Source: Selaginella tamariscina (Eukaryota; Streptophyta; Lycopodiopsida; Selaginellales; Selaginellaceae). Taken from it: DNA of 64,000 nt. Shown here piece by piece: positions 37,101 to 50,000 of this stretch. Within the stretch, counting starts at the first letter, position 1; each line of letters starts with the position of its first letter. The notes under the pieces were generated by a model. It saw only the letters and a program-made list of their open reading frames with translations. It did not search any database and was not told the DNA's origin. Made by a program: the position numbers and the translations under genes. The stretch lies in contig PUQB01000771.1 of NCBI GenBank assembly GCA_003024785.1, positions 1 to 64,000 on the forward strand. Direction: 5' to 3'.

Positions 37101-39195
37101 CGTGTACTTCCACTCACGAACTCACCAAGCGCACAGGTTTTCTCTTGGTCCGACAAGGCGGAACATGCACAACACTCAAGGACGTTTCACGACAGCTCCG
37201 ATTTTAGCACATCCTGACCTTCTCATCCTTTCTTCATTGAAGCAGATGCCTCGGATTTTGCAGTAGGATCCGTCTATCGCAAGTTGGAGAGGACAAGTTG
37301 CTTCATCCTGTAGCTTTTCACTCTCTAAGTTCCTGTCGGCGGAGATCAATACGAGATTCATGACAAGGAACTCAAGGCCATTGTGGATTCGTTTGAGGAG
37401 TGGCGGCATTTCCTGAAGGTGCTGCACATCCTGTACAAGTTCTTACGGATCACAAGAACCTGGAGTACTTTCAAACGGCTCGGTTCTCAGTCGGCGACAG
37501 GCTAGGTGGGCGAGTTCCTATCACGTTTTGACTTCGTCATCGTCTACAGGCCCGGTTTTCGGAATGGCAAGGCGGACGCATTGTCTAGGCGCTCTTACCT
37601 TGCACCAAGCCCGGGCGATCCTGCATTTGACGTCAAAGGCAAGTGTTGTTGGGTCCTGATCGATTTCCGGCTTGCGGCACTGCAGGTTCATCAGGCTCCA
37701 GCAAATTCAACACTCCTACAGGACGTCCGTTCGCAGTTGGCTACAGACGACTTGGCAAAGAATGTGTTCTCACACATTCATCCTGACGTTGCAAGTTCCT
37801 CTTCCTCCAGTTCCCGTCCAGACTACAACCTGTTCACCATACAGGATGGACTCCTGTACCGGGAAGGTCTCCTGTACGTTCCTGTTGGTTTTCAGGACTC
37901 GTGTGGTACAGGATTGTCATGATACCCCGGCTACAGGACATTTTGGTGTGGCCAAGACAGTGGAGTTGGTGACTCGCAACTATTGGTGGCCTGGGTTGCG
38001 AGGTTTTGTGGAGAGGTTTGTACGGAGTTGTGACACTTGTAGCAGGTCGAAGATGCCTCATCATGCACCCTCTGGTCTTCTTCGTCCTCTTCCGTTTTCT
38101 GCTCCTTGGAGATCCATTTCTATGGATTTCCTCACAGATCTTCCTCCTTCTCGTGGATTCGATGCAGTTCTTGTGGTGGTTGACCGTTTCACCAAGCAGG
38201 CTCATTTCCTACCCTGCAACAAGACAGCTACAGGTCAGACAACTGCCGAGTTGGTGATCCGTGAGGTGTTCCGACATCATGGTCTTCCTGAGAGCATTGT
38301 TTCCGATCGAGGTCCACAATTCATGTCCAAGTTTTGGCGAGAGCTTCTTCGGAGTCTACAGGTTAAAGCGGATCTTTCTTCAGGATATCACCCACAAACC
38401 GATGGGCAGTCCGAACGCACAATTCAGACCTTAGAACAGTATCTTCGTTGCTTCATCAGTTACCAGCAGGACAACTGGTTGGACCTTCTTCCAATGGCGG
38501 AGTTTGCCTACAACAACTCCGTTCACGCATCTACAGGACAGACACCTTTCTTTGCTCTTACAGGCCACCATCCACGTTTTGACTTTGCTCCTCCCGCTTC
38601 TCCTTCTTCCGCTCCTGCAGTACAGGATCGTCTTCAGCATCTTCGGCAGGTACAGGATGATCTCCAGGTTCACTTCAGCAGGCACAGGAACGATACAAGC
38701 ATCATGCTGATGCTCATCAGCCGGCACCTGCATACAAGATTGGTGATCTCGTGTGGCTTCTTCGTCGACACATTCGCACCAACAGGCCTTCTTCTAAGTT
38801 GGATTTTCAACGATTGGGCCCTTATAGGATCGTGGCGGAGGTAAATCCTGTAGCTTTCCGACTCGAGTTACCATCCACGAAACTTCCCGTGTTTCACACC
38901 TCTTTGTTGGAGCCGTATCATCCTTCTTCTCTTCCCGGTCGTGTTTCTTCTCCTCCCCCTCCTGTGGTCATTGACACTGAACCTGAGTACGAAGTTGCAG
39001 CCATCCTTGACTCTCGTCTTCATCGTCACCAACTCCAATACTTGGTGGATTGGAAAGGGTACCTGCCTACTGATCGCACTTGGGAACTGCATCCAACTTA
39101 CTCCATGCTTCTTCCAAGGTTGCTGCCTTCCATCGGCATTATCCTGCTAAACCAGGTCCCAAGACTCGTGGAACTCGTCTTTAGGGAGGAGGTGC
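34188..39195 (+). mobile_element. Ty3 chromovirus internal region 1 (gag-pol)
   Basis: Gag spans roughly 34284-35238, with a CCHC zinc knuckle near its end. Pol spans about 35240-39183, with protease (LLDTGANA), reverse transcriptase, RNase H, integrase with its HHCC and DDE parts (SDRGPQFMSKFWRELL) and a chromodomain ([16 protein letters not shown]). It is broken in many places and is the oldest-looking of the three internal regions. Confidence 0.9.
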
Positions 39196-39855
39196 TGTCA
39201 CGACCCGATACAGAATACAGGTTCCGGATACAGGACATGGGTTGCAGGACTTTCCTACAGGATTCCGGATACAGGAATGGGTTGCAGGACTTTCCTACAG
39301 GATTCCGGATACAGGATGGTTGCAGGATTTCCTACAGGATATTCCTACCAGGATTCCGGACACAGGATTCGGTTGCAGGATATTCCTACAGGATATGCCA
39401 CAGGATATGCCTAGAGGATAAGGGACATGTGGACTCATCTTAGCCTCTGCATGCATGCAATCACTTTTGCATGCATGCAACCACTTTTGCATCATGCCTA
39501 GATTAGCTCTTGGAGTTGTGAGCATAAAAGCTCCGACCTAATTGTTGTACAATCAGTTACTATCAACACCAGTCTTACTACGATCAATCTTGTCTTGTCT
39601 TGTTCTTGTCTTGTTTCCTGTCTCCTCCTCCTGCTGTTCCTGTCCTGCTCCTGGATCCTGTCCTGCCTGTCTTGTTCCTGGATCATCCTGTGCTTTCCTG
39701 TCTTGCTCCCGGATCCTATCCTGATCCTGTCTTGCTCCTAGATCCGTCCTGTTCCTATTCCTAGTTCCTGTCCTGCTCTCGGTCCTGTTCCTGAGTCAAG
39801 CCTTCATGTCCTTGGAATCCTGTTCTCTTCCTGGTTCCTGGATCGTGGCTTGACA
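39196..39855 (+). mobile_element. Ty3 chromovirus LTR 2
   Basis: TGTCACGACCCGATACAG ... CGTGGCTTGACA, about 660 bp, with CATGCATG motifs upstream of the TATA-like GCATAAAAG and a CCTGTC-rich downstream part. It is shared as the 3' LTR of region 1 and the 5' LTR of region 2. Confidence 0.9.
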
Positions 39856-42800
39856 GTTTGATAGTAACTGCTTCATAGTTCTCCGTTTTCCAGCTACCTT
39901 TTTCTTGATTCTTTTCCTTCATTTTCCTCCTTTTTCTTTCCTAGATCATGGCTGATTTTGAGCGCTTTCAACGCGAGCACCAAATGTACTTCATGAGCTG
40001 GCCACTTTGCGCCAAGTGGTCACCGACCTGCAAGGTTCCACCACTGCGGCACATGCAGCTGCTGATGCATCCTCCAAGGCTGCTGCGCAGGCTCTCTCCC
40101 AGGCATCGGTGGTTCCCTCTTCATCAAACTTTTCTTCGGAGCCGAAGGTTAGCATGCCAGAGAAGTTCAGTGGTAATCGTGCCGATTTCCAAGGTTTCCT
40201 GAATCAGATCCGGCTCTTGATCCGTATGCAACCACGGCGCTACTCGACTGATGCTCAAAAGGTGGGTCTTTTGGCATCCTTACTAAGTGGATCTCCACGG
40301 GCTTGGGTTGCCCCCTTGCTGGAGCGTGACGATCCATTGATGGAAGACTTTGAAGGTTTCGTGGCTGCCTTTGAAGCCTGTTTTGGAGATCCTGATAAGT
40401 ACCGTTCTGCATGCACGAAGTTACGGAAGCTCACTCAAGGATCCCGACCAGCTTCCGTCTATGCATCCGAATTTCAGCAACTTTGCACGAACATTCCATG
40501 GGACGAGACTGCATTGATCGAACACTTCCGTTTTGGGTTGAGGGACGACGTGAAGGACCTTCTCCTTACGTTACCGGATGCCCAAACATTAGCGGAGATC
40601 ATGCAACAAGCTGTTCGTTGCGACAACCGTTTGTTCGAGCGTCGTCAGGAAAGATCCCGTCAGCAGTTCCTGCAAACCAATCCTGCAGCTGTGGTACATG
40701 TTCCTGCACCACCTTCTGGAGTAGTTCCTATGGAGGTTGAGAAATCCAAGCGTGGCTCTCTTTCCGCTGCTGAGAAGCAACGTCGTCGCAGTGAGAACCT
40801 GTGCTTGTATTGTGGTGGAGCAGGACACAAGGTGGCAGATTGTCCTATTAAAGCCAGGAACTTCAAGACGCGTGAAGTTGAAGCTGAAGTTCAGTCGGAA
40901 AACTCCAATGTCCACTTCGTCTAGGAGCCGCGAAGTTGGACGTAGGTGCAGGCTCCATTGGTGCTGCTCATACCATCCCGTCACTTAAGTTTCCTGTACA
41001 CATTCATCTTAATAATCGAGAGCTCATGGAGTTTGCCTTGTTAGACACTGGTGCAAATGCATGCTTCATGGATGACACGTTTGCAACTCAACATGGCATT
41101 TCGGTGGTGAAGTTGAAGCGTGCAGTTCCTGTAGAGGTGGCCGATGGGCGTCTAATTGCTTCTGGTGCAGTTACCCATGCTACCGAACCTCTCTCCTGCA
41201 GGTATGGCACATTCAACTGTTCAATTTCCTTCAACTTGATCAAGACTCGGTCGACTCCCATCATTTTGGGCATGCCATGGTTCGTTGTTGCAAATCCGCA
41301 GATCGACTGGAGGTCTAGGACGCTCACGTTTTCCTCTCCAACAGCTAGGATCAATCCTGTACCTTCCTGCGTGCAGGATACATCCTTAGTATCTGAGGCA
41401 GTACAAGCTACAGGATTGACCGTGCCTGTTCCTGTACCAGTGTTGAAGACTCCTCCTCGACAGGATTCACCTCATCAGTTCCTCAGCACATCCGCAGGCT
41501 CTCCCACTCCTGTAAGTTTGCGGTGTCCTGTACAGGGTTCTTCCAATCCTGTATCAGTGTCGAAGGTTCCTCCTCAACAGGATCCACCTCCTGTTGATTC
41601 GTCAGCACATTCGCAGGCTTTTCCACTCTTGCGCAACCACGGACTCCTGTACAGGATTCTTCCAATCCTGTACACTCATCAACACCACACAGGTTTTTTC
41701 CAATCCTGCTTCTTTCTGTTACCCTGCTTCTGTTCCATCCCCCAAGATCCTTCCTCTTTTTCAGTCACAGCTCCCTCCTTCTCCTCTCCGAGTTCTTACC
41801 ACTACCATGCATGAACTCGCCACTGATCCTGCTCCCTTCCACCTTTTTGCCTTTCAAGTAACTCCTACGTCCTCTTCTACCTTTCCTGTATCCGACTCCC
41901 CTGTTTTTCTCCTTCTCCTTCTCCTTCTCCTCCTTCTTCCCTACCATCCAAGTACCACGACTTTAAGGACGTTTTTGACAAGCACAAGGCTGCAGTTCTT
42001 CCTGTTCACAGGTCCTACGACTGTCCTATTGATCTTGCGGAAGGAAAGACTCCACCATTCGGACCGATTTATGCATTGTCACCCACAGAGTTGGAGGTTC
42101 TTCGTCAGTACATCGAGGACAACTTGGCATCCGGCTTCATTCGTCACTCAAAGTCCCCTGCAGGAGCTCCTATCTTCTTTGTCAAGAAGAAGGATGGGAG
42201 TTTACGTTTGGTTGTGGACTACAGGGGTTTGAATCAAGTCACCATTCGGAATCGGTACCCGTTGCCATTGATCCCGGAACTTCTCGATCGGCTGCGAGGA
42301 GCAAAGGTGTTCACGAAGATCGACTTACGAGGAGCCTACAACCTTGTACGGATTCGTCCCGGCGATGAGTGGAAGACTGCCTTTCGTACAAGGTATGGAC
42401 ATTTTGAGTACACGGTAATGCCTTTCGGCCTTACCAATGCCCCAGCTGTTCCAACACATGGTGAACGACATTTTCCGTGACTTCTTGGACCAGTTTGTGG
42501 TGATCTACCTCGACGACATCTTGATTTTCTCCAAGGACCAGGCGGCACATGACAAGCATGTACGACTAGTTTTAGAGCGGCTTCGCGAGCATGGCCTGTA
42601 CGCGAAGTTGGAGAAGTGTTTTTTCGATAGGGATTCGGTGGAGTTCTTGGGCTACATCGTCTCTCCTGCTGGCGTTTCCATGGACATGCACAAGGTGAAG
42701 ACCATCGTGGAGTGGGAGAGGCCCAAGTCGGTACGAGATGTACAATGTTTCCTTGGCTTTGCAAACTTCTACAGGCGGTTCATACAGGACTTCTCCAAGC

Positions 42801-44916
42801 GTGTACTTCCACTCACAGAACTCACCAAGCGCACAGGACTTTTCTCTTGGTCCGACAAGGCGGAACACGCGTTCACAACACTCAAGGACGTTTTCACGAC
42901 AGCTCCGATTTTAGCACATCCTGACCCTTCTCATCCTTTCTTCATTGAAGCAGATGCCTCGGATTTTGCAGTAGGATCCGTGCTATCGCAAGTTGGAGAG
43001 GACAAGTTGCTTCATCCTGTAGCTTTTCACTCTCGTAAGTTCCTGTCGGCGGAGATCAACTACGAGATTCATGACAAGGAACTCAAGGCCATTGTGGATT
43101 CGTTTGAGGAGTGGCGGCATTTCCTGGAAGGTGCTGCACATCCTGTACAAGTTCTTACGGATCACAAGAACCTGGAGTACTTTCAAACGGCTCGGGTCCT
43201 CAGTCGGCGACAGGCTAGGTGGGCAGAGTTCCTATCACGTTTTGACTTCGTCATCGTCTACAGGCCCGGCTTTCGGAATGGCAAGGCGGACGCATTGTCT
43301 AGGCGCTCTTACCTTGCACCAAGCCCGGGCGATCCTGCATTTGACGTCAAAGGCAAGTGTTGTTGGGTCCTGATCGTTTCCGGCTTGCGGCACTGCAGGT
43401 TCATCAGGCTCCAGCAAATTCAACACTCCTACAGGACGTCCGTTCGCAGTTGGCTACAGACGACTTGGCAAAGAATGTGTTCTCACACATTCATCCTGAC
43501 GTTGCAAGTTCCTCTTCCTCCAGTTCCCGTCCAGACTACAACCTGTTCACCATACAGGATGGACTCCTGTACCGGGAAGGTCTCCTGTACGTTCCTGTTG
43601 GTATTTCCAGGACTCGTGTACAGGATTGTCATGATACCCCGGCTACAGGACATTTTGGTGTGGCCAAGACAGTGGAGTTGGTGACTCGCAACTATTGGTG
43701 GCCTGGGTTGCGAGGTTTTGTGGAGAGGTTTGTACGGAGTTGTGACACTTGTAGCAGGTCGAAGATGCCTCATCATGCACCCTCTGGTCTTCTTCGTCCT
43801 CTTCCTGTTCCGTCTGCTCCTTGGAGATCCATTTCTATGGATTTCCTCACAGATCTTCCTCCTTCTCGTGGATTTGATGCAGTTCTTGTGGTGTTGACCG
43901 TTTCACCAAGCAGGCTCATTTCCTACCCTGCAACAAGACAGCTACAGGTCAGACAACTGCCGAGTTGGTGATCCGCGAGGTGTTCCGACATCATGGTCTT
44001 CCTGAGAGCATTGTTTCCGATCGAGGTCCACAATTCATGTCCAAGTTTTGGCGAGAGCTTCTTCGGAGTCTACAGGTCAAAGCGGATCTTTCTTCAGGAT
44101 ATCACCCACAAACCGATGGGCAGTCCGAACGCACAATTCAGACCTTAGAACAGTATCTTCGTTGCTTCATCAGTTACCAGCAGGACAACTGGTTGGACCT
44201 CCTTCCAATGGCGGAGTTTGCCTACAACAACTCCATCCACGCATCTACAGGACAGACACCTTCTTTGCTCTTACAGGCCACCATCCACGTTTTGACTTTG
44301 CTCCTCCCGCTTCTCCTTCTTCCGCTCCTGCAGTACAGGATCGTCTTCAGCATCTTCGGCAGGTACAGGATGATCTCCAGGTTCATCTTCAACAGGCACA
44401 GGAACGATACAAGCATCATGCTGATGCTCACCGTCAGCCGGCACCTGCATACAAGATTGGTGATCTCGTGTGGCTTCTTCGTCGACACATTCGCACCAAC
44501 AGGCCTTCTTCTAAGTTGGATTTTCAACGATTGGGCCCTTATAGGATCGTGGCGGAGGTAAATCCTGTAGCTTTCCGACTCGAGTTACCATCCACGGTGA
44601 AACTTCATCCTGTGTTTCACACCTCTTTGTTGGAGCCGTATCATCCTTCTTCTCTTCCCGGTCGTGTTTCTTCTCCTCCCCCCCTGTGGTCATTGACACG
44701 GAACCTGAGTACGAAGTCAGCCATCCTTGACTCTCGTCTTCATCGTCACCAACTCCAATACTTGGTGGATTGGAAAGGGTACCTGCCTACTGATCGCACT
44801 TGGGAACCTGCATCCAACTTACTCCATGCTTCTTCCAAGGTTGCTGCCTTCCATCGGCATTATCCTGCTAAACCAGGTCCCAAGACTCGTGGAACTCGTC
44901 TTTAGGGAGGAGGTGC
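39856..44916 (+). mobile_element. Ty3 chromovirus internal region 2 (gag-pol)
   Basis: Gag is at 39948-40924, about 325 codons by comparison with region 3, with the zinc knuckle CLYCGGAGHKVADCP. Pol is at about 40936-44905, with protease, reverse transcriptase, RNase H, integrase and chromodomain in order. Gag and pol lie in different frames, as is common in the family. Pol is broken in several places. Confidence 0.9.
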
Positions 44917-45564
44917 TGTCACGACCCGATACAGAATACAGGATTCCGGATACAGGACATGGGTTGCAGGACTTTCCTACAGGATTCCGGATACAGGATA
45001 TGGGTTGCAGGATTTTCCTACAGGATATTCCTACCAGGATTCCGGACACAGGATTCGGTTGCAGGATATTCCTACAGGATATGCCACAGGATATGCCTAG
45101 AGGATAAGGGACATGTGGACTCATCTTAGCCTCTGCATGCATGCAATCACTTTTGCATGCATGCAACCACTTTTGCATGCATGCCTAGATTAGCTCTTGG
45201 AGTTGTGAGCATAAAAGCTCCGACCTAATTGTTGTACAATCAGTTACTATCAACACCAGTCTTACTACGATCAATCTTGTCTTGTCTTGTTCTGTCTTGT
45301 TTCCTGTCCTGTCCTGTCCTGTCCTGCTCCTGGATCCTGTCCTGTCCTGTCTGCTCCGGATCCTCCTGTCTTTCCTGTCTTGCTCCGGATCCTATCCTGT
45401 GCTTTCCTGTCTTGCTCCCGGATCCTATCCTGATCCTGTCTTGCTCCTAGATCCGTCCTGTTCCTATTCCTAGTTCCTGTCCTGCTCTCGGTCCTGTTCC
45501 TGAGTCAAGCCTTCATGTCCTTGGAATCCTGTTCTCTTCCTGGTTCCTGGATCGTGGCTTGACA
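44917..45564 (+). mobile_element. Ty3 chromovirus LTR 3
   Basis: Full LTR with both TG and CA ends. It is followed directly by integrase-coding sequence rather than the usual leader. Confidence 0.9.
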
Positions 45565-46322
45565 GCTTCATCAGTTACCAGCAGGACAACTGGTTGGACC
45601 TCCTTCCAATGGCGGAGTTTGCCTACAACAACTCCATCCATGCATCTACAGGACAAACACCTTTCTTTGCTCTTACAGGCCACCATCCACGTTTTGACTT
45701 TGCTCCTCCCGCTTCTCCTTCTTCCGCTCCTGCAGTACAGGATCGTCTTCAGCATCTTCGGCATGTACAAGATGATCTCCAGGTTCATCTTCAACAGGCA
45801 CAGGAACGATACAAGCATCAGCTGATGCTCACATCAGCCGGCACCTGCATACAAGATTGGTGATCTCGTGTGGCTTCTTCGTCGACACATTCGCACCAAC
45901 AGGCCTTCTTCTAAGTTGGATTTTCAACGATTGGGCCCTTATAGGATCATGGCGGAGGTAATCCTGTAGCTTTCCGACTCGAGTTACCATCCACGGTGAA
46001 ACTTCATCCTGTGTTTCACACCTCTTTGTTGGAGCCGTATCATCCTTCTTCTCTTCCCGGTCGTGTTCTTCTCCTCCCCCTCCTGTGGTCATTGACACTG
46101 AACCTGAGTACGAAGTCGCAGCCATCCTTGACTCTCGTCTTCATCGTCACCAACTCCAATACTTGGTGGATTCGAAAGGGTACCTGCCTACTGATCGCAC
46201 TTGCCCGGGAACCTGCATCCAACTTACTCCATGCTTCTTCTAAGGTTGCTGCCTTCCCATCGGCATTATCCTGCTAAACCAGGTCCCAAGACTCGTGGAA
46301 CTCGTCTTTAGGGAGGAGGTGC
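45565..46322 (+). mobile_element. Ty3 chromovirus partial internal region
   Basis: Only the end of integrase and the chromodomain are present, between two LTRs. Broken, and explained by recombination within the run or by an assembly collapse. Confidence 0.85.
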
Positions 46323-47082
46323 TGTCACGACCCGATACACAAATACAGGATTCCGGATACAGGACATGGGTTGCAGGACTTTCCTACAGGATTCCGGATA
46401 CAGGACATGGGTTGCAGGATTTNACCCGATACAGAATACAGGATTCCGGATACAGGACATGGGTTGCATGACTTTCTACAGGATTCCGGATACAGGATAT
46501 GGGTTGTAGGATTTTCCTACAGGATACTCCTACCAGGATTCCGGACACAGGATTCGGTTGCAGGATATTCCTACAGGATATGCCTAGAGGATAAGGGACA
46601 TGTGGACTCATCTTAGCCTCTGCATGCATGCAATCACTTTTGCATGCATGCAACCACTTTTGCATCCTGCAACCACTTTTGCATCCATGCAACCATTTTG
46701 CATGCATGCCTAGATTAGCTCTGGAGTTGTGAGCATAAAAGCTCCGACCTAATTGTTGTACAATCAGTTACTATCAACACCAGTCTTACTACGATCAATC
46801 TTGTCTTGTCTTGTTTCCTGTCCTGTTCCTGTTCTCGCTCCTATTTCCTGTCCTGTTCCTGGATCCTGTCCTGCTCCGGGATCCTGTCCTGTTCCTGTTT
46901 TGCTCCCGGATCCTATCCTGTGCTTTCCTGTCTTGCTCCCGGATCCTATCCTAATCCTGTCCTCCTAGATCCGTCCTGTTCCTATTCCTAGTTCCTGTCC
47001 TGCTCTCAGTCCTGTTCCTGAGTCAAGCCTTCATGTCCTTGGATTCCTGCTCTCTTCCTGTTTCCTGGATCGTGGCTTGACA
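46323..47082 (+). mobile_element. Ty3 chromovirus LTR 4 (contains an undetermined base)
   Basis: It is longer than the other LTRs because the GATACAGGATTCCGG-type repeat near its 5' end is expanded. The base at 46423 is N, right where the LTR start motif ACCCGATACAG recurs, so a join or collapse is possible here. Confidence 0.85.
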
Positions 47083-50000
47083 GTTTGATAGTAACTGCTT
47101 CATAGTTCTCCATTTTCCAGCTACCTTTTTCTTGATTCCTTTCCTTCATTTTCCTCCTTTTTTTCTTTCCTAGATCATGGCTGATTTTGAGCATTTTCAA
47201 CACGAGCACCAAATGCTACTTCATGAGCTGGCCACTTTGCGCCAAGTGGTCACCGACCTGCAAGGTTCCACCACTGCGGCACATGCAGCTGCTGATGCAT
47301 CCTCCAAGGCTGTTGCGCAGGCTCTCTCCCAGGCATCGGTGGTTTCCTCTTCATCAAACTTTTCTTCGGAGCCGAAGGTTAGCATGCCAGAGAAGTTCAG
47401 TGGTAATCGTGTCGATTTCCAAGGTTTCCTGAATCAGATCCGACTCTTGATCCGTATGCAACCACGGCGCTACTCGACTGATGCTCAAAAGGTGGGTCTT
47501 TTGGCATCCTTACTAAGTGGATCTCCACGGGCTTGGGTTGCCCCCTTGCTGGAGCGTGACGATCCACTGATGGAAGACTTTGAAGGTTTCGTGGCTGCCT
47601 TTGAAGCCTGTTTTGGAGATCCTGATAAGTACCATTCTGCATGCACGAAGTTACAGAAGCTCACTCAAGGATCCCGACCAGCTTCCGTCTATGCATCCGA
47701 ATTTCAGCAACTTTGCACGAACATTCCATGGGACGAGACTGCATTGATCGAACACTTCCGTTTTGGGTTGAGGGACGACGTGAAGGACCTTCTCCTTACG
47801 TTACCGGATGCCCAAACATTAGCGGAGATCATGCAACAAGCTGTTCGTTGCGACAACCGTTTGTTCGAGCGTCGTCAGGAAAGATCCCGTCAACAGTTCC
47901 TACAAACCAATCCTACAGCTGTGGTACATGTTCCTGCACCACCTTCTGGAGTAGTTCCTATGGAGGTTGAGAAATCCAAGCGTGGCTCTCTTTCCGCTGC
48001 CGAGAAGCAACGTCCTCGCAGTGAGAACCTGTGCTTGTATTGTGGTGGAGCAGGACACAAGGTGGCAGATTGTCCTATTAAAGCCAGGAACTTCAAGACG
48101 CATGAAGTCGAAGCCGAAGTTCAGTCGGAAAACTCCAATGTCCACTTCGTCTAGGAGCCGCGAAGTTGGACGTAGGTGCAGGCTCCATTGGTGCTGCTCA
48201 TACCATCCCGTCACTTAAGTTTCATGTACACATTCATCTTAATAATCGAGAGCTCATGGAGTTTGCCTTGTTAGACACTGGTGCAAATGCATGCTTCATG
48301 GATGACATGTTTGCAACTCAACATGGCATTTCGGTGGTGAAGTTGAAGCGTGCAGTTCCTGTAGAGGTGGCCGATGGCGTCTAATTGCTTCCGGTGCAGT
48401 TACCCATGCTACCGAACCTCTCTCCTGCAGGTATGGCACATTCAACTATTCAATTTCCTTCAACTTGATCAAGACTCGGTCGACTCCCATCATTTTGGGC
48501 ATGCCATGGTTCGTTGTTGCAAATCCGTAGATCGACTGGAGGTCTAGGACACTCACGTTTTCCTCTCCAACTTCTAGGATCAATCCTGTACCTTCCTGCG
48601 TGCAGGATACATCCTTAGTATCTGAGGCAGTACAAGCTACAGGATTGACCGTACCTGTTCCTGTACCAGTGTTGAAGACTCCTCCTCGACAGGATTCACC
48701 TCATGGCAGTTCCTCAGCACATCCGCAGGCTCTCCCCATTCCTGTAAGTTTGCGGTGTCCTGTACAGGGTTCTTCCAATCCTGTATCAGTGTGAAGGTTC
48801 CTCCTCAACAGGATCCACCTCCTATTGATTCGTCAGCACATTCGCAGGCTTCTTCCACTCTTGCGCAACCACGGACTCCTGTACAGGATTCTTCCAATCC
48901 TGTACACTCACGGTGTCCTGTACAGGATTCTTCCAATCCTGTACACTCATCAACAACCACACATGTTTTTTCCAATCCTGCTTCTTTCTGTTACCCTGCC
49001 TCTGTTCCATCCCCCAAGATCCTTCCTCTTTTTCAGTCACAGCTCCCTCCTTCTCCTCTCCGAGTTCTTACCACTACCATGCATGAACTCGCCACTGATC
49101 CTGCCCCCTTCCACCTTTTTGCTTTTCAAGTAACTCCTACGTCCTCTCCTACCTTTCCTGTATCCGACTCCCCTGTTTTTTCTCCTTCTCCTTCTCCTTC
49201 TCCTCCTTCTTCCCTACCATCCAAGTACCACGACTTTAAGGACGTTTTTGACAAGCACAAGGCTGCAGTTCTTCCTGTTCACAGGTCCTACGACTGTCCT
49301 ATTGATCTTGCGGAAGGAAAGACTCCACCATTCGGACCGATCTATGCATTGTCACCCACAGAGTTGGAGGTTCTTCGTCAATACATCGAGGACAACTTAG
49401 GATTCGGCTTCATTCGTCACTCAAAGTCCCCTGCAGGAGCTCCTATCTTCTTTGTCAAGAAGAAGGATGGGAGTTTACGTTTGGTGGTGGACTACAGGGG
49501 TTTGAATCAAGTCACCATTCGGAATCGGTATCCGTTGCCATTGATCCCGGAACTTCTCGATCGGCTGCGAGGGGCAAAGGTGTTCACGAAGATCGACTTA
49601 CGAGGAGCCTACAACCTTGTACGGATTCGTCCCGGCGATGAGTGGAAGACTGCCTTTCGTACAAGGTATGGACATTTTGAGTACACGGTAATGCCTTTCG
49701 GCCTTACCAATGCCCCAGCTGTATTCCAACACATGGTGAACGACATTTTCCGTGACTTCTTGGACCAGTTTGTGGTGATCTACCTCGACGACATCTTGAT
49801 TTTCTCCAAGGACCAGGCGGCACATGACAAGCATGTACGACTAGTTTTAGAGCGGCTTCGCGAGCATGGCCTGTACGCGAAGTTGGAGAAGTGTTTTTTC
49901 GATAGGGATTCGGTGGAGTTCTTGGGCTACATCGTCTCTCCTGCTGGCGTTTCCATGGACATGCAAAAGGTGAAGACCATCGTGGAGTGGGAGAGGCCCA

